Below, piece after piece: positions 37,399 through 45,364 of a stretch of 64,000 nt of DNA (its first letter is position 1; the number at the start of each line of letters is the position of its first letter). The stretch is from Anderseniella sp963759095 (GTDB lineage: Bacteria; Pseudomonadota; Alphaproteobacteria; Rhizobiales; Aestuariivirgaceae): assembly GCA_963759095.1 (NCBI GenBank), contig CAVWYF010000032.1, forward strand, positions 1 through 64,000. Direction: 5' to 3'. The notes under the pieces were generated by a model. It did not search any database. It saw only the letters and a list, made by a program, of their open reading frames with translations, and was not told the origin of the DNA. The position numbers and the translations under genes were made by a program.

Positions 37399-38160
37399 AT
37401 GCAAGCCATGGGGCAAACCGTGCAATCCGATAGTGATCAAGACATCACCGCCTATGACTGGGCCGGGATGTTCGGTGGCATCCGCGCCGCATTTTCCCTG
37501 CCCGGACTTGTCATGGCGTGTTCATTCATCGGCTTTGGCGCCTTGATCCATGATGTCGGATTTCCGTTGCTTGCCGGTGTTGCAACAATCCCCCTGATAT
37601 GGGCCTTGCCTGGGCAGGTGCTGTTTGTGACCATGTGGCAGTCCGGTGTTGCACTGCCGTTGATTGCCGCCGCAGTATCGCTCACGGCTGTTCGGCTACT
37701 GCCCATGACCATAGGTGTACTGGCACAGGTTCGGCTGAAGCAGGCGTCGCGGGCCCCCGAATTCCTGCTCGGCCATTTCACTGCCGTGACCATTTGGGTT
37801 CTGTCGCTGACCAGCTTGCATGATGTATCGGCCCAGCGGCAGTTGCCGTGGCTGGTTGGCCTGGGCACAGCGTTGATGGGTTTGATGATGCTGGTCGTTC
37901 CAGTCGGATACTATCTTGCTGACAGCCTGCCGCCGGCGCTGGCTGCGGCCATGGTGTTTTTTACGCCTGCCTTCTTCCTGCTGTCTTTACTTTCCGGCGC
38001 CATCTGGCGGTTCGATTACGCCGCAATCGCACTGGGGTGTGTCCTGTTGCCGATTGCACGCTATTACGCACCGGACTTTGACCTGCTGATCGCCGGCCTC
38101 GGTGGCGGGACACTCGCCTTTATCTGTTTGCGGCCGCGCCGCAAGGGGTTGCTGAAATGA
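37399..38160 (+). CDS. azlC: AzlC family branched-chain amino acid exporter, large subunit
   Basis: Inner-membrane subunit of an AzlCD/BrnFE-type amino acid exporter. About six hydrophobic segments run from residue 30 (GIRAAFSLPGLVMACSFIGF) to the C-terminus, with the family pattern LTAVRLLPMTIGV. Length is about 253 residues. ATG 37399 or 37408 or a GTG at 37387 could be the start; none has a clear ribosome binding site. The stop overlaps the azlD start by four bases (ATGA). Export of leucine, valine or azaleucine is the family precedent. Confidence 0.85.
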   Translation: MQAMGQTVQSDSDQDITAYDWAGMFGGIRAAFSLPGLVMACSFIGFGALIHDVGFPLLAGVATIPLIWALPGQVLFVTMWQSGVALPLIAAAVSLTAVRLLPMTIGVLAQVRLKQASRAPEFLLGHFTAVTIWVLSLTSLHDVSAQRQLPWLVGLGTALMGLMMLVVPVGYYLADSLPPALAAAMVFFTPAFFLLSLLSGAIWRFDYAAIALGCVLLPIARYYAPDFDLLIAGLGGGTLAFICLRPRRKGLLK

Positions 38161-38492
38161 CCGAGGTGGCGCTGATCGTCGCTGCAATGCTCCCGGCTGG
38201 TTTCATCGCCACGTATTTGTGGCGCGCGCTGGCGGTGGTCGCCGTCACCCGTATTGACCCGGAAAGCGACTTGCTGTTGTGGGTGAGGGCGGTTTCCACG
38301 GCGCTGGTTGCTGCGCTGGTCATGCGCATGATCATCGCACCATCAGGCGTTCTGTCCACAATAGCGGTGGAACACCGGTTCGCCGCGGCTGCGATTGGGG
38401 TTGGCGTGTTTTACGCAGCATCGCGCTCGACACAGATTGCAACCTTTGCAACAGTCATCGCGCTGGCGTTGTTACATCTCGTTCTGGGTTAA
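38157..38492 (+). CDS. azlD: AzlD family small subunit of the amino acid exporter
   Basis: A 111-residue membrane protein with four hydrophobic segments (VALIVAAMLPAGFIATYLW at the start). It pairs with AzlC, as shown by the four-base overlap and family co-occurrence. A convergent HIT-family gene ends 25 bases downstream. Confidence 0.85.
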   Translation: MTEVALIVAAMLPAGFIATYLWRALAVVAVTRIDPESDLLLWVRAVSTALVAALVMRMIIAPSGVLSTIAVEHRFAAAAIGVGVFYAASRSTQIATFATVIALALLHLVLG

Positions 38493-38516
38493 GTGCGAAG
38501 CGACATACGCCGTAAA

Positions 38517-38945
38517 CTAACTTGCCAGTGCAGCCCGCAGTTTTTCAGCCCACTCCGCAAGGTCGTCCTGATCCGCCATGTCAGCAGCGGGCGGGCGCAT
38601 CCTGACGCCCTCGTGGCGCGGGATCACGTGGACATGGGTATGAAACACAACCTGGCCGCCGGCACTTTCGTTGAACTGCTGGATGGTAATGCCGTCAGCG
38701 TCAAAGGCCTTGGTCACCGCATGCGCCATTTTCTGCACCGTGGCCATCACCGCATTGAGATCATCGGTTTCGATATCAAGCATGTTGCGCGATGCCGCCT
38801 TGGGAATGACCAGGCAATGCCCGTCCGCGCGCGGCATGATGTCCATGATCACGATGGTCTTGTCGTCCTCATATATCTTATGGCTGGGTAATTCGCCGCG
38901 CAGGATTTTGGCGAAGATGTTGCTGTCGTCGTAGAGTGTGGTCAT
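38517..38945 (-). CDS. HIT family nucleotide-binding hydrolase
   Basis: A 142-residue cytosolic nucleotidyl hydrolase/transferase of the HINT branch. The N-terminal YDDSNIFAKILRGELPSHKIYEDD and the active-site triad HTHVHVIPRH (His-x-His-x-His) are clear. ATG 38945 is preferred; a longer form to 39008 adds residues rich in Cys and His not seen in the family. It may hydrolyse aminoacyl-AMP or AMP-lysine. The gene lies at the 3' end of the minus-strand run beginning with ridA, but 63 bases separate it from the previous gene. Confidence 0.92.
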   Translation of the reverse strand: MTTLYDDSNIFAKILRGELPSHKIYEDDKTIVIMDIMPRADGHCLVIPKAASRNMLDIETDDLNAVMATVQKMAHAVTKAFDADGITIQQFNESAGGQVVFHTHVHVIPRHEGVRMRPPAADMADQDDLAEWAEKLRAALAS

Positions 38946-39008
38946 AGAAATTCTCGCGATCGGATTATGAAGAGGTGGACAGCGAGTATCTGAAAAGCAC
39001 CAGTTCAA

Positions 39009-40160
39009 TCAAGGCCGAATTTCCATGTTGTACTCGCTCCTCAGGGATTCGAGCCGTCTCGAGCAACGATTTTTCTCAGACGTCTTGGCAAAACACAGAT
39101 GTTCAATAATGGCTTGTATTTCATCATCAGTTGTCTTGGTGACAATAACGGTGTCACCGGTTTCGGCGCGGGTGTCTCTGACCAATTTTTGCAAATAGGC
39201 GAAAACGGCTTCGTATTCCAATTTGATGAGGCCAATCTTTCCCTTGATATGTCGGACAGCATCAGGAAATGAACGCTTCACAAACGCCTTTTCCATATCC
39301 GCTTCCATGCCCGTGAGGGCTTCCACGAACTCTGTTTCACTAAAGCGCTTTCCGAAACTTCGTTTCGCACGCCAGGAACGGAAGTATTCCCATCGCGCCA
39401 GTTCCTCTGTAATGTGACGGTTTTCCATCCTGCGCGCCACCACTCCGTCAATTTGCCGGGAAGGGAACAGGCCTTTGTTTCTTTCGTGTCCGCTACTTTG
39501 GTGAGATATGACCACAGCATTCTTGATTTCACTGTATGGGTCAGATTGTACCCTTTTCATCCGGCGCAAACAGGCATCAAAAATTCCTATTTGCTGCAGA
39601 GGTGCCACATACGCCGCGACACTGTCGTTGTAGGTGGGGCACTTTCCGATAGGTTGCAAACGGTAATACGTAATCAATTTCCTGTGGTTTGAAATCGTCG
39701 CAACTTCCTTGGCCATGCCAAACATGAGGGCGTGACCACATAGGTTATCTCCACACCGTGAGGAAGTAACTGCAAGGCGATCGATAGGACCGACTGGATT
39801 TTCTATCACTCTGCTTGTTGCCAGAGATTCACCCAGCTTGATGTCTGCTTTGCGTTTCACTGATTGTTCGTATTCGTGCAGCAGAAGAAAAAACACAAAA
39901 CCGACCACTGCCAACGCTGCGAAAAGCAGCGTTCCACTCCACATCGCACTGTTCCCCCTGTTTGCGACGCTGACTATGACTATCCATGCGATAGTGGCAA
40001 TGCCCATCAAAGGCGCGAACACAAACACAGCCCCCCAGCTCATGGGTGCCATGATCATGATGGCGGTTCCAAATGTCACCAGAGCGGCAACGCCGCTGAG
40101 CAGGCAGCCCCCGGCCACGGATGATTTGGAACTTTCTGGTGTCTTGGCTGGCTCGGTCAC
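39009..40160 (-). CDS. hypothetical membrane protein
   Basis: A 383-residue protein not recognised. Three membrane helices lie near the N-terminus (about 17-36, 39-62 and 73-95). A long soluble domain follows with Cys pairs (SSRCGDNLCGHAL, CLRRMKRVQ, HLCF...NRCSRRLE) and many charged residues. The N-terminus MTEPAKTPESSKSS is cytoplasmic-like. The base composition is somewhat more A/T-rich than its neighbours and homologues are not obvious, which suggests a strain-specific gene inserted between the FemAB-like and HIT genes. Confidence 0.6.
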   Translation of the reverse strand: MTEPAKTPESSKSSVAGGCLLSGVAALVTFGTAIMIMAPMSWGAVFVFAPLMGIATIAWIVIVSVANRGNSAMWSGTLLFAALAVVGFVFFLLLHEYEQSVKRKADIKLGESLATSRVIENPVGPIDRLAVTSSRCGDNLCGHALMFGMAKEVATISNHRKLITYYRLQPIGKCPTYNDSVAAYVAPLQQIGIFDACLRRMKRVQSDPYSEIKNAVVISHQSSGHERNKGLFPSRQIDGVVARRMENRHITEELARWEYFRSWRAKRSFGKRFSETEFVEALTGMEADMEKAFVKRSFPDAVRHIKGKIGLIKLEYEAVFAYLQKLVRDTRAETGDTVIVTKTTDDEIQAIIEHLCFAKTSEKNRCSRRLESLRSEYNMEIRP

Positions 40161-40228
40161 TGAGCTTCTCCGACTTGAATTGCAAGAAGTCTGACCGCCA
40201 GGTGCTTAGAAATGCCTAACCAATCCGG

Positions 40229-41431
40229 TCAAATATCCCCGTCCATGTCCCGCTGCTGAGCCTTCCTGAACGGTGAATGTTGCTCTTCGATCAGCTTGTT
40301 GTCGCGCGCAACGGCCCTGCGCTCCTGTTCGAGGTAGTCGGCCACGGCTGTGTGCAGGCGCGGGTCCTGAATCATGTGGACAGACCGTGTGGTGACCGGC
40401 AGGTAGCCCCGCGCCAGCTTGTGGGGGCCTTGTGCACCGGCTTCCACCCGTTTCAGTCCGCGGGTGATGGCAAACTCGATTGCCGTGTAGTAACAGACCT
40501 CGAAATGCAGGCAGTCATGGTGTTCGATGCAACCCCAGTTGCGGCCATACAATGCGTCGCCGCCAATGAAATTGATAGCTCCGGCGATCCAGCGTCCATT
40601 ATTGCGCACCATGACCAGGGCGATGTCGTCGGCCATGTTGTCGCCAACCGAAGAAAAGAACTCACGGGTGAGATAGGGTGTTCCCCACTTGCGGTCTCCG
40701 GTGTCCATGTAGAAGTGGAAGAAATGATCCCAGTGGTCTTCGGTGATGTCATTTCCGGTCAGGACCTGGATGTCCAGTCCGGCTCTCGCCACAGCCGCAC
40801 GTTCCTTGCGGATGTTCTTGCGCTTGCGTGAGGAAAGAACGCCAAGAAACTGATCAAATGAAGAAAAATCATCATTGTGCCAATGAAATTGCGTATCATT
40901 GCGTTGCAGCCAGCCGAAATCGCCGAAATCCTTATATTCGTCCTCGGTGATGAACGTCATGTGGGCTGATGAGGCACCCAACCGGGCGGCAAGCTGATCT
41001 GTCGCATCAGCCATGGCGGCGCGGCATTGCTGGGTTTGTTCTTGCCGGGCAACAAGCACACGCGGGCCGGACGCCGGCGTGAACGGAACCGATATCTGCA
41101 GCTTGGGATAATATCGCCCACCGGCCCGCTGAATGGCTTCCGCCCAGCCATAGTCGAACACATACTCGCCCTGTGAGTGGTTTTTAAGGTAGCACGGCAT
41201 GACCGCGATGGTCTGCCCGTCACCGGATTTCAACTGCATGTGCTGGCCCAGCCATCCGGTTTCCGCCACAGCCGATCCGGATGTCTCCAGCGCTTTCAGG
41301 AATGCATGAGCTACAAACGGGTTGTATGGCCGCCATGGCGGATTGGCGCACATGTCCCATGTGTCGGCGTCAATGCCCGTAATGGACTGATGAACCTCGA
41401 TGGAAAACTGGTCTTTTTCCGGTTTCGTCAT
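40229..41431 (-). CDS. FemAB-like / GNAT-fold protein (DUF482)
   Basis: A 400-residue protein with the acyltransferase fold, annotated as a peptidogalycan biosynthesis or GNAT family member. Conserved pieces are PYNPFVAHAFLKALE at the start, FTPASGPRVLV, SSRKRKNIRKERAAV, FYMDTGDRKWGTPYLTREFF and the C-terminal FEVCYYTAIEFAI and EAGAQGPHKLARGY. The ATG at 41431 leaves an eight-base gap after gdpD; a start at 41491 would overlap it. The acceptor substrate is unknown; the gene commonly follows ridA-gdpD in Hyphomicrobiales. Confidence 0.85.
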   Translation of the reverse strand: MTKPEKDQFSIEVHQSITGIDADTWDMCANPPWRPYNPFVAHAFLKALETSGSAVAETGWLGQHMQLKSGDGQTIAVMPCYLKNHSQGEYVFDYGWAEAIQRAGGRYYPKLQISVPFTPASGPRVLVARQEQTQQCRAAMADATDQLAARLGASSAHMTFITEDEYKDFGDFGWLQRNDTQFHWHNDDFSSFDQFLGVLSSRKRKNIRKERAAVARAGLDIQVLTGNDITEDHWDHFFHFYMDTGDRKWGTPYLTREFFSSVGDNMADDIALVMVRNNGRWIAGAINFIGGDALYGRNWGCIEHHDCLHFEVCYYTAIEFAITRGLKRVEAGAQGPHKLARGYLPVTTRSVHMIQDPRLHTAVADYLEQERRAVARDNKLIEEQHSPFRKAQQRDMDGDI

Positions 41432-41439
41432 TGTGGGGT

Positions 41440-42207
41440 TTAGACCATGGCCTTGGGTAAATACCCTTCGAATGTAATCTGATCGCACCATCTTAGCGCA
41501 TCTGATGCTTCTTGTTCGGAACGGATGGTCCAGCAGATCATCGGAGTGCGCGTTTTCCGGTGGCTGCGTGATACAGGGCAGGGCAGCCAGTGCTTGTCCA
41601 GAGACAGGAAATCCGGCTGCGTTACATCCGCGTGACGAAACTCCCGCAAGGAAAGCCGCGTCGAAAGCGGCAGCCAGGGATAATCGTCCTGTGTTGCTCC
41701 GTCTGCAACCATACCCCGAATGATATCCGGGGCCTCATGGGCAAGCCAGGCGACCTGAACCGGGTCAAACGACATCACGGCGGCATCCCCGCAATAAGAC
41801 GCCAGGCACTGCGCTGTCCGTCGCACCAACCGGGTGTCACCTTTCCAACCGCTTTTGATCTCGATTACCAGACCGGCCCGGCCGGCAACCTGATCCAGCA
41901 GTTGGCCAAGCGTGGGGATGGTTCCTTTGCCGTTTGCATAGGCAATCTTGTTCAACTGACAGGCCGAAAATTCGCTGACAGCCCCTGTCTCATTGGTCAG
42001 ACGGTCAAGTGTGCGATCATGGAAAACCATTGCCTCGCCATCGCTGGAAAGCTGGACATCAACCTCAATGGCATAACCATGCTCAATTGCCGCCTCGACT
42101 GCGGGCATGGAGTTTTCCTCCACGCCATTTTGTACGTCATGCAGCCCTCGATGTGCGATGGCCACTTTCGTCAGCCAATCGCAATCGGGGTCGGAAGGCC
42201 GCCACAT
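41440..42207 (-). CDS. glycerophosphodiester phosphodiesterase
   Basis: A cytosolic GDPD-fold enzyme hydrolysing glycerophosphodiesters to glycerol-3-phosphate and alcohol. Motifs are AHRGLHD with the catalytic His, VEENSMPA and EVDVQLSSDGEAMVFHD with the second His and metal acids, and VIEIKSGWKG. The 255-residue length fits UgpQ-type forms and there is no signal peptide. It is thirteen bases downstream of ridA and eight upstream of the FemAB-like gene, so all are likely one transcript. Confidence 0.92.
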   Translation of the reverse strand: MWRPSDPDCDWLTKVAIAHRGLHDVQNGVEENSMPAVEAAIEHGYAIEVDVQLSSDGEAMVFHDRTLDRLTNETGAVSEFSACQLNKIAYANGKGTIPTLGQLLDQVAGRAGLVIEIKSGWKGDTRLVRRTAQCLASYCGDAAVMSFDPVQVAWLAHEAPDIIRGMVADGATQDDYPWLPLSTRLSLREFRHADVTQPDFLSLDKHWLPCPVSRSHRKTRTPMICWTIRSEQEASDALRWCDQITFEGYLPKAMV

Positions 42208-42220
42208 AGGCGTCAGCCTT

Positions 42221-42685
42221 CTATTCGATCTCTACAACAGCTTCGATTTCGACGGAAAGGTTGATCGGCAGGGATCCTGCACCAACAGCAGAACGGGCAT
42301 GTTTGCCCTTGTCGCCAAACACGTCGACCATCATGTCGGAAGCGCCATTGATGATTTTGGGCTGGTCGCCGAAACCCGGCACGCCGTTTACAAACCCTAC
42401 GAGTTTCACGATGCGCTTTACCCGGTCCAGGTCTCCGTCACAGGCCTGTTTTACCTGGGCAATGATGTTGATGGCACACAGTTTCGCGGCCTCGGTTGCG
42501 TCTTCCACAGAAACGCTGTCACCGACAATCCCCTGATACATGAACTTGCCATCCTTCAACGGCACCTGACCGGCTGTAAACACCAGATTGCCGGTGCGGA
42601 CCCAACCGACATAATTGGCAACCGGTGCTGCCGGTGTCGGAATGTCGATGCCCAGTTCTGCGAGACGGTCGTCGATGGTACCCAT
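42221..42685 (-). CDS. ridA: RidA family reactive-intermediate deaminase
   Basis: A 154-residue YjgF/RidA-type protein. The pattern VGWVRTGNLVFTAGQVPLKDGK followed by DSVSVEDATEAAKLCAINIIAQ and VGFVNGVPGFGDQPKIINGASD places it in the longer RidA subgroup. The enzyme deaminates 2-aminoacrylate-like imines. AAAGGAAA lies before the ATG at 42685; an earlier start at 42781 is not supported. First gene of the minus-strand run ridA-gdpD-FemAB-like. Confidence 0.92.
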   Translation of the reverse strand: MGTIDDRLAELGIDIPTPAAPVANYVGWVRTGNLVFTAGQVPLKDGKFMYQGIVGDSVSVEDATEAAKLCAINIIAQVKQACDGDLDRVKRIVKLVGFVNGVPGFGDQPKIINGASDMMVDVFGDKGKHARSAVGAGSLPINLSVEIEAVVEIE

Positions 42686-42850
42686 GATGATTTCCTTTGA
42701 ATGTTTTAAGGTTGATCGATTGCGCCGCAATCTAGGGATGGATGCGACACTTGACCAGCCCGGAATTGAGACGGTTTGCAAAGTCGACGCTTGCGATGGT
42801 TAGTCGGGTCACGCTAGCGTGCCGGAGAATTGGATCAGGGGTTTGTGTTG

Positions 42851-43807
42851 ATGACGAAAATAGTATTTTTGGACCGGGGTACATTTGCTCCGGAAATCGA
42901 ACTGGTGCGCCCGCAGATCAAGCATGACTGGGTGGAACATGCCGCAACATCGCCCGACCAGATCGTCGATCGGCTTCAGGGGGCAACGGTTGCCATCACC
43001 AATAAGGTTCCGATCCGGGCTGAAACCCTAGCGCAATTGCCTGAGCTGAAAATGGTGTCCGTAGCCGCAACCGGATTTGACGTGATCGACGTGCCGGCGT
43101 GCCGTGAGCACGGTGTCGCGGTTTCAAACGTGCGCGGTTACGCCGCCAACACCGTGCCGGAACATACCTTCGCGCTGATCTTCGCGCTGCGCCGCGCCAT
43201 CGCCGCGTATGCGCGCGACGTTGTTGACGGCAAGTGGCAGGACGCCGGCCAGTTTTGTTTTCACACTCATCCTATCAAGGATCTCAGGGGCTCCACACTG
43301 GGAATTTTCGGTGAAGGTAATCTGGGCCAGTCAGTTGCCGACATTGCGCGCGCGCTCGGCATGACAGTGCTGTTTGCCGCACACAAGGGAGTGGACGGGC
43401 TTGGGCCGCTTTATACGCCGTTTGACGAGGTTCTCGAGCGGTCTGACGTCATAACTCTGCATTGTCCGTTAATGCCGGGCACACGTAACATGTTGGCCAG
43501 TGCCGAGTTCAGGAAAATGAAACGGCAGCCACTGCTCATCAACACTGCCCGTGGCGGGCTGGTAAATGAGGAAGACCTGGTTGCAGCCCTGGATGAAGGC
43601 CTGGTTGGTGGCATCGGCTTTGATGTCCTCACGGTCGAACCGCCGCCGCACGATCATCCGCTGATGAAAGTCGCAGACCGTGCCAACGTCATCATAACGC
43701 CCCACGTGGCTTGGGCGAGTTTCGAGGCCCAGACAGAATGCTGGCGTCAGACCGTTGACCATGTAAATGCCTTTTTCGGGGGGCAAGCAAAGAATCTGGT
43801 AACTTGA
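42851..43807 (+). CDS. D-isomer-specific 2-hydroxyacid dehydrogenase (hydroxypyruvate/glycerate type)
   Basis: An NAD(P)-dependent reductase of about 318 residues. The cofactor fold GEGNLGQ (GxGxxG, with Glu in second place) is followed by the catalytic Arg in NTARGGLVNE and the catalytic His in TPHVAWASFE; the acidic member lies in VLTVEPPP. The first seven residues of a longer TTG form are doubtful, and MTKIVFLDRG fits the family. It is transcribed just before eipB, separated by 36 bases. Glycerate or hydroxypyruvate is the likely substrate. Confidence 0.88.
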   Translation: MTKIVFLDRGTFAPEIELVRPQIKHDWVEHAATSPDQIVDRLQGATVAITNKVPIRAETLAQLPELKMVSVAATGFDVIDVPACREHGVAVSNVRGYAANTVPEHTFALIFALRRAIAAYARDVVDGKWQDAGQFCFHTHPIKDLRGSTLGIFGEGNLGQSVADIARALGMTVLFAAHKGVDGLGPLYTPFDEVLERSDVITLHCPLMPGTRNMLASAEFRKMKRQPLLINTARGGLVNEEDLVAALDEGLVGGIGFDVLTVEPPPHDHPLMKVADRANVIITPHVAWASFEAQTECWRQTVDHVNAFFGGQAKNLVT

Positions 43808-43843
43808 TCGGCAATCTGCGATATCTGGCAAAACTGACGGAGA

Positions 43844-44677
43844 ATGATCTTGAGTAAATTATCCGGTTTTCTGAGCGGTACGATAATCGTTGCCTCTGGC
43901 ATGTGTTTCGCATTGCCGGCTGTCGCGGCCTCGCCCCTGGCGGCTCATCGTGCCGTCTATGATATCTCTCTGAAATCTGCCGAGGACCGAACCGGTATTT
44001 CCGGCGCCAAGGGCCGCATGGTCATCGAGTTCAGCGGCAGCGGATGCGAAGGCTGGACCGTGAATTTTCGCATGATAAACCAGTTTTTCCTGTCCGGCGG
44101 CAAATCCCGTGTGCTGGACAGCAGGTCGTCCATGTGGGAGTCCGGTGAAAGCGACCAGTTGCGTTACGTGCAGCGCCAGTTCGTCGACAGCAAATTGCAG
44201 GAAGAAAAAGAATTGCGCGCGAAACTTGCAGAAGGAAAGACCGGTGGCTCCGGAGCCATCACCAAGCCCAAGGAAGAAATATTCTCATTACCGGAAGGCG
44301 TAACATTTCCGGTCGATCATCAATTGAAGATCGTCAAGGCTGCAGAAGCAGGTGAGTCGCGCGACGAGACATTGTTGTATGATGGATCCGATGGTTCCAA
44401 TCCGGCCATTGCCATTACCTTCATCGGCTCGAAAAGAGATGCCGGCGAAGACCAGACAGATGCAAAAATGAAGGACGTCAACGGCTTGTCAGGATGGCCG
44501 GTATCGATCTCGTACTTCAAGCCGGACAAACAGGACAAGGAAACACCTGAATACCAGGTCAGCATGGTGCTTTACGAAAACGGCGTATCCGGTGACATGA
44601 GTCTGAACTATGGCGACTTCGTCCTGGATGCCAAGCTGACGAATATCAAACTGCTCGAAATGACTGCCTGCAATTAG
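43844..44677 (+). CDS. eipB: cell envelope integrity protein EipB (DUF1849)
   Basis: A periplasmic 277-residue beta-barrel-like protein needed for envelope integrity in Brucella and conserved in alphaproteobacteria. The signal peptide ends LPAVAAS at about 30. Two cysteines, Cys68 (SGSGCEGW) and Cys276 (TACN at the end), match the disulfide pair of Brucella EipB (69 and 278). GGAGA precedes the ATG. The last base of the stop codon lies inside the TAGAGC end of a palindromic element that continues into the next, convergent gene. Confidence 0.92.
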   Translation: MILSKLSGFLSGTIIVASGMCFALPAVAASPLAAHRAVYDISLKSAEDRTGISGAKGRMVIEFSGSGCEGWTVNFRMINQFFLSGGKSRVLDSRSSMWESGESDQLRYVQRQFVDSKLQEEKELRAKLAEGKTGGSGAITKPKEEIFSLPEGVTFPVDHQLKIVKAAEAGESRDETLLYDGSDGSNPAIAITFIGSKRDAGEDQTDAKMKDVNGLSGWPVSISYFKPDKQDKETPEYQVSMVLYENGVSGDMSLNYGDFVLDAKLTNIKLLEMTACN

Positions 44678-44736
44678 AGCATTTTTCACCTAGATAGAAT
44701 CGTTTGACCGGTTTTCTGCGTTCGCTGGCAAGGCGG
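44675..44736. mobile_element. half copy of the TAGAGC palindromic/MITE-like element
   Basis: About 60 bases starting TAGAGC align without gaps to the right end (reverse strand) of the 54176-54442 element, including GACCGGTTTTCTGCGTT and GCTGGCAAGGC. The TA of its end is part of the eipB stop codon. The other side lies inside the isochorismatase-family gene, supplying its last codons and stop. Similarity ends near 44736. Confidence 0.75.
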
Positions 44737-45364
44737 TTTCCAGATGCTGCAGGTCGCATATAGATCCGAACAGGTGATTTTCCGAGGCGATGAGCTCCAA
44801 GGCCGCATCGTGCCACTTTTGTTGCGGTGAAGCGCAACAGTCGGCAACCGTAAGGCACCAGTACCCGGCATCAACCGCTTCACGCAATGTCGAGTGTACG
44901 CAGCACTGTGTCGTGACACCGGCCAGGATCAGATGGCTGACACCGATTGCGCGCAGCACTTCGCGCAGGCCACTGTCGTGCAGTTTTCCAAAACCAGGCT
45001 GCTCTATAACCGGTTCTTTCGGTAACGGTTTGAGTTCGTCGACAAAATCGCACCCGTGTTGCCCGCGTATCAGGTATTTGCCGAACGGGCCCGGCCTGCC
45101 GACATACCCCTGGCTGGCTTTGTGTGCTGTCACATCAGACAGATCTTCTGCATACAATTCCCTGGTGTGAATAATCGTGCATCCCCAACCGCGCATGATT
45201 GCGGTCAGCCGTGAGAACCCCGGAATAATCCGCGCCATTTCGTTTGGCTTACCCTCCTTGTCCATCAGAAAATCACGCTGCATATCGATCGCCAGAAAGG
45301 CGGTCGAGGCCGCTTCAAGCTCGAAGCTCCTGTTGTGCCAGCAGGCTACCTTGTAATGTGTCAT
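44690..45364 (-). CDS. isochorismatase-family cysteine hydrolase
   Basis: A 224-residue protein of the nicotinamidase/biuret-hydrolase fold. Catalytic residues visible are Asp27 (AIDMQRDF) and Cys155 (VTTQCCVHST). The catalytic Lys position reads Gln122 in EQPGFGK, where relatives have KPGFGAF; Lys127 lies nearby. The last 14 residues (ALPANAENRSNDSI) are encoded by the palindromic element. The start overlaps the dinB stop by four bases (ATGA), so it is translated after dinB. Substrate unknown; activity is uncertain because of the Lys-to-Gln change. Confidence 0.82.
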   Translation of the reverse strand: MTHYKVACWHNRSFELEAASTAFLAIDMQRDFLMDKEGKPNEMARIIPGFSRLTAIMRGWGCTIIHTRELYAEDLSDVTAHKASQGYVGRPGPFGKYLIRGQHGCDFVDELKPLPKEPVIEQPGFGKLHDSGLREVLRAIGVSHLILAGVTTQCCVHSTLREAVDAGYWCLTVADCCASPQQKWHDAALELIASENHLFGSICDLQHLETALPANAENRSNDSI

